A stretch of DNA of 8,076 bases from Veillonellaceae bacterium (GTDB lineage Bacteria; Bacillota_C; Negativicutes; UBA1444): the NCBI GenBank assembly GCA_012798135.1, contig JAAZNU010000196.1, forward strand, positions 1-8,076. The letters run 5' to 3'. A model generated the notes under the pieces. It did not search any database and had not been told where the DNA came from. It saw only the letters and a program-made list of their open reading frames with translations. This document shows positions 4,962 through 8,076 of the stretch, piece after piece. Both the position numbers and the translations under genes were made by a program. Position 1 is the stretch's first letter; every line of letters starts with the position of its first letter.

Positions 4962-6807
4962 TCAGGATGACAAGTTCGGCTTCAGTGCTGCAGCCGCCTG
5001 TGATCATCACAGCCTGGTAGCATCCGCTAGGCAGGTCCGTCACTGTCAACTGATGGTGCCCCGCCTCGATCTGCCCGCTCAGCGGGTGAGCCACTACCCG
5101 CCCTGCGATGTCGAAGATGCGCAGGTCGGCCTGCCCCGCCTCGGGGAGATACACATCCAGAGTGACTGCTCCCGGCGACGGATTGCCAGACAGAATCCTC
5201 AGGGAGGGCCCTGAGGACTCGCCGCCGCCCGGTGTGCCCATGAGGTCGTACAGCACCGTTACCTTGTCGAGGATCGGTGTCAGCGGAGGATCCGCTGTCG
5301 ATAGGTTCACACGGTACTGGAAGTACCACGCCGGATCGGGAAGATAGGGAGCGAGGCTCCCCGGAGCGGCCATCTCGGCAGACCATTCGCCCATGTCCCC
5401 GGGATCGTTCGACGCCCTCACCTGGAAGGTCAGGCCGGTACCGGCAGGGGTGGTCGCCTCCCAGCTCAGGTCGGTCCACTGCTCCTGGCTGCCACCGGGA
5501 GGGTCCAGGATCGACGACTCCAGCCAGCCGGAGGTCGCCCGGCTGAACTCGTACCAGCGTACGCCGGCCACGCCGTCGCTGTACACCGCATCCATGTCCC
5601 CGTCCAGGTCGAGGTCATATCCCATGACGTCGGCTGCCCACCAGATGGAAGAGTCCAGTTCGTGCCTGTGCCAGTTCAGGGCATTCCCGGTAACGTTCTC
5701 GTACCAGGCGACGAGCCTCTCACCCCACTCGCCTCCCGAGCATGCCATCGCGTCCATGTCGCCGTCGCCGTCGAGATCCGCACAGTCCACCGAGAAGGCT
5801 CCCGAGAGGTTGTTGTCAATCGAGTGCTTCACCCAGGTCTCCCCAACCCCGTCGGCATTCTCGACCCAGATGACCATGCCGGTAACTGTATATGGATCAC
5901 TGGCGGCAGCAAGCACATCATTGTCACCGTCATCATCCATGTCGGCAGCTTCAAGGCCGAAGAGCGGGAACCCCTGATAACCTCCATGGACCTCATCACA
6001 GACTAAATGTGGTTGCCACGCTCCGCCGAGACCATCGAGATTCTCGAACCAGACGATTTTCGATACTGTACCTTTACCAATCAGGATATCACTATCCTGG
6101 TCGTTGTCCAGATCACAGATCCTTATGCAGTAAGTAAAGTTGTAGTCATCGGAGACCTGGTGTTCTATCCAGATACCGCCCGCTCCATCGAAGTTCTCGT
6201 ACCACAGGATCAGACCATCCGTCCCACTCCTTCCGCATGTGACGTCGGAATCCCCGTCTCCGTCGATGTCCCCGGCCCGGATGCTCCAGATGTACTCCAG
6301 CGCCCCGATCTCGTGCTCGATCCAGTCCCCTCCCGAGGTGTTCTCCAGCCATCTCGGCCCGTCGAAGGTCGAGACCACCAGGTCCCAGTCGCCGTCCTCG
6401 TCCATGTCCACCGCATCTATCGACCACGTCGACTGGAGCGAGTCCGCAATGATCGTCCGCGCCCAGTTCAAGCCCGAGCCGTCAAGGTTCTCCCAGTGGG
6501 ATACCCTTGCCCAGGTGGCCTGCACACCCACCACATCCGGATCACCGTCGCCATCCGTATCGACTATCACCATCTCGTCAGCCCCAGGCCCGGTCGAGTG
6601 GATCCAGTGGAACACGTTGCTGATGACCAGCTCGACGATGTAGGGGTGGCCGTACTCGATGCTGTCGCAGCCGGCGAAGGAGTTGCTCCAGTAGCTCACA
6701 GGGCCCGGAACACCCGGGCCGCCGTTCCAGAAGTCCTGCGTCGAGCTGTCCGCCGGCACGGCTGCCGGAAGTGCAAGGAGAACAAGCAGAGGAGTGAGTC
6801 CCTTCAT
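4954..6807 (-). CDS. Secreted FG-GAP/VCBS seven-bladed propeller with C-terminal sorting domain
   Basis: This 617-residue protein starts with a clear signal peptide (MKGLTPLLVLLALPAAVPAD). Seven Ca-binding-type loops of the pattern DxDxDGDxD begin at residues 83, 134, 180, 232, 289, 344 and 398, each followed by a Trp-Glu-Asn type strand (HWENLDG, LWYENFDG, IVWFENLDG), as in integrin-alpha-like propellers of the FG-GAP/VCBS group. Loop 4 is atypical (DLDNDQDSD). Residues ~440-522 form a beta domain (TDLSWEATTP, FQVRASND, PILDKVTVLY) common in such proteins. Residues ~536-617 are a FlgD/T9SS type A-like sorting domain (SGNPSPGAV, RIFDIAGRVV, LPSGCYQAV). A surface adhesive or binding role is inferred; no catalytic motif is seen. 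The frame is open further upstream, but ATG at 6807 is chosen for the signal peptide, an RBS 7 nt before it, and the ATGA overlap with the upstream gene. Confidence 0.9.
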   Translation of the reverse strand: MKGLTPLLVLLALPAAVPADSSTQDFWNGGPGVPGPVSYWSNSFAGCDSIEYGHPYIVELVISNVFHWIHSTGPGADEMVIVDTDGDGDPDVVGVQATWARVSHWENLDGSGLNWARTIIADSLQSTWSIDAVDMDEDGDWDLVVSTFDGPRWLENTSGGDWIEHEIGALEYIWSIRAGDIDGDGDSDVTCGRSGTDGLILWYENFDGAGGIWIEHQVSDDYNFTYCIRICDLDNDQDSDILIGKGTVSKIVWFENLDGLGGAWQPHLVCDEVHGGYQGFPLFGLEAADMDDDGDNDVLAAASDPYTVTGMVIWVENADGVGETWVKHSIDNNLSGAFSVDCADLDGDGDMDAMACSGGEWGERLVAWYENVTGNALNWHRHELDSSIWWAADVMGYDLDLDGDMDAVYSDGVAGVRWYEFSRATSGWLESSILDPPGGSQEQWTDLSWEATTPAGTGLTFQVRASNDPGDMGEWSAEMAAPGSLAPYLPDPAWYFQYRVNLSTADPPLTPILDKVTVLYDLMGTPGGGESSGPSLRILSGNPSPGAVTLDVYLPEAGQADLRIFDIAGRVVAHPLSGQIEAGHHQLTVTDLPSGCYQAVMITGGCSTEAELVILTR

Positions 6808-8076
6808 TGCGGAGCCTCCTCCAGCCAGACCCTGCCTATCCTGATCCTGGGCGTCACGCTCGTGGAATATCTGAAGCCCAGCCACAGCCTCTTGATGGTC
6901 AGGCCCTCCCAGTCATCCTCCAGGTCGAAGACCTCCGTGCGGCCATAGGTCATCGAGAGCTCCCCGACCTCTACACTGTCCACGTTGTTGTCCGAGTCCA
7001 CCCAGCCCAGCACGATGTCGGCAGCCGTCCCCGTGGTCTTCCCCACAAGGCTGAACCGGTTGTACATGTCCCCGTCTATCCAGTACGGCGAGCTCGAAGG
7101 GATGTGCAGCACCAGCCGGTTGTCGTCGAGGTGCCCCGAGGGGATCGTCCCCTCGAACATCCCCCCGATCGAGTCGGTCCACGCCGAAGAGTCCCAGTTG
7201 TACACCGTATCTATGTCCGCGGTCTTCCATGCAGGAGGGCTCACCGTCGCCTCCCGCATGTCCCAGGGATCGTCCAGCACCTCGGCGGAGTAGTCACGGG
7301 GCTCCACAAGGAAGGCCACACGCACCACGTTGTCCGTCGTGTCCGGCTCGCCCGTCCACTTCGCAACGCGCAGCTCCAGCACGTGCGCACCGATGTCCGC
7401 CCCGTCGAGGCTCCATTCGAAGTGAGCAGTGTCGGAGGCCGCCGTGTAGCCCCCGGTGGACAGCGCAGGGAGGGCGATCGTCGCCGTCTGCCCTATCTGC
7501 GTGGAGTCGTCCGTGATGTCGAAGAGGGTCACCGACACGTTCCGCCTCGCCGTCGTGAGCATGTTGTACACACGGGCGTATATGTCCAGATCCTCACCCG
7601 CAGTGAAGCGGTACTCCCGGGTGGCGCCCGAGGAGCCCTCGGCCCAGACGTCCGGCGCCGTCACCCGGGCATCGGCCACGCCGGAAACCCCCGTGACGAA
7701 CTCCACCAGCCGCCCCTGGCCGGCGTCGAGCGTGTCCAGGAAGCTGTAAACACCTTCGTCCTCGTCCACCGGGATGATGAAGCGCCTGTGGTGGTCCAGG
7801 GCATACTCCGTGAGCGCGCCTTCCGGGAAGTCGTCCTCGTCGCAGGTTATCAGGAACTCGTGACCGTCCTCCCGGCACTGGCGGTTGAGGTAGTAGAGGT
7901 AGCAGGAGCTCTCACCGGCATCGGTGAAGACCCTTATCACAGGCGTCACGGTCAGATACGCGGGTATCGTCGAGGAGGTGTCCTCGATCGTCGCCGCATC
8001 CTCGTAGTGCACCCACCAGCCGAGGCCCCTCATCTCGGGGCCGATGGTCTTCACCTCGGCCAGCACCTCACCTATA
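6804..8076 (-). CDS. Large extracellular protein, C-terminal part: CARDB-like plus carbohydrate-binding-like beta domains
   Basis: The frame is open to the window edge, so the gene's start is missing; the GTG at 8066 is probably internal, since the reading continues IGEV before it. About 424 residues are visible. The first ~150 (GWWVHYEDAATI, YLYYLNRQCREDG, FIIPVDEDEGVYSFLDTL) are not recognised. Residues ~155-275 look like a CARDB-type Ig domain (REYRFTAGEDLDIYARVYN to TDNVVRVAFLVEPRDY). The last ~150 residues contain DDPWDMRE, then DDNRLVLHIP, YWIDGDMYNRFSL and GTAADIVLGW, in the style of beta-sandwich carbohydrate-binding modules with a DPWDM motif found in secreted proteins. It ends LEEAPQ with no sorting domain. 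Its TGA overlaps the ATG of the FG-GAP gene (ATGA), so the two are translationally coupled. GC reaches about 80% in one 60-base stretch (7621-7680), the highest in the window. Function is unknown; glycan binding is inference. Confidence 0.75.
   Translation of the reverse strand, partial: IGEVLAEVKTIGPEMRGLGWWVHYEDAATIEDTSSTIPAYLTVTPVIRVFTDAGESSCYLYYLNRQCREDGHEFLITCDEDDFPEGALTEYALDHHRRFIIPVDEDEGVYSFLDTLDAGQGRLVEFVTGVSGVADARVTAPDVWAEGSSGATREYRFTAGEDLDIYARVYNMLTTARRNVSVTLFDITDDSTQIGQTATIALPALSTGGYTAASDTAHFEWSLDGADIGAHVLELRVAKWTGEPDTTDNVVRVAFLVEPRDYSAEVLDDPWDMREATVSPPAWKTADIDTVYNWDSSAWTDSIGGMFEGTIPSGHLDDNRLVLHIPSSSPYWIDGDMYNRFSLVGKTTGTAADIVLGWVDSDNNVDSVEVGELSMTYGRTEVFDLEDDWEGLTIKRLWLGFRYSTSVTPRIRIGRVWLEEAPQ
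6815..6820 (-). promoter_or_regulatory. Ribosome binding site fixing the start of the FG-GAP propeller
   Basis: AGGAGG on the minus strand lies 7 nt before the ATG at 6807-6805, inside the last codons of the upstream gene. It supports this start over an in-frame start codon at 6885, which would add 26 polar residues before the signal peptide. Confidence 0.8.

Noticed and set aside
5027..5479. 150-codon - strand open frame
   Set aside because: It is an out-of-frame shadow of the sorting-domain region of the FG-GAP protein; its composition is Arg/Gly/Pro-rich.
6007..6948. 313-codon open frame on the + strand
   Set aside because: It lies antisense to the FG-GAP propeller and the gene before it, whose signal peptide, repeats and sorting domain are unmistakable. 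Long antisense frames are expected in GC-rich DNA, and its translation is an Arg/Val/Pro-rich string without domains.

Overview
The window looks like bacterial chromosomal DNA from the FCB/Bacteroidota-related candidate phyla (for example Fermentibacterota, Eisenbacteria or Cloacimonadota-type lineages). The reasons are secreted beta-propeller proteins ending in FlgD/T9SS type A-like sorting domains, a gingipain-type C25 cysteine protease, FG-GAP/VCBS and Asp-box repeats, and moderate to high GC. The phylum is an inference; no rRNA or other marker gene is present.

Left edge (1-650, + strand): the C-terminus of an IS21-family helper ATPase (IstB) and the right end of that insertion sequence, which carries two degenerate 24-bp direct repeats. 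A decayed GIY-YIG endonuclease gene directly abuts it and lacks its N-terminal half and an internal segment. Behind it are a GC-rich hairpin and one copy (A) of a ~114-bp dispersed repeat.

Main part (652-8076, all on the - strand, transcribed right to left): (i) an extracellular protein, cut by the right window edge, with CARDB-like and carbohydrate-binding-like beta domains; (ii) a seven-bladed FG-GAP/VCBS propeller with a C-terminal sorting domain, joined to (i) by an ATGA overlap; (iii) repeat copy B; (iv) a small protein with a ParB/KorB-like helix-turn-helix; (v) a 767-residue C25 protease with its His/Cys dyad, with its own promoter and RBS; (vi) an Asp-box (BNR) propeller with a sorting domain, overlapping the end of the protease gene. 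The set reads as an envelope/secretome locus: a surface protease co-expressed with a putative sorted surface propeller, next to a second pair of secreted adhesin- or binding-like proteins.

Noteworthy points are the two diverged copies of a non-coding repeat, each just downstream of a sorting-domain gene and each holding an inverted repeat at the same place with compensating changes; sharp GC changes inside single genes, suggesting mosaic surface proteins; and an IS21 end sitting inside a broken GIY-YIG gene. I saw no RNA genes, CRISPR array, prophage or defence system.
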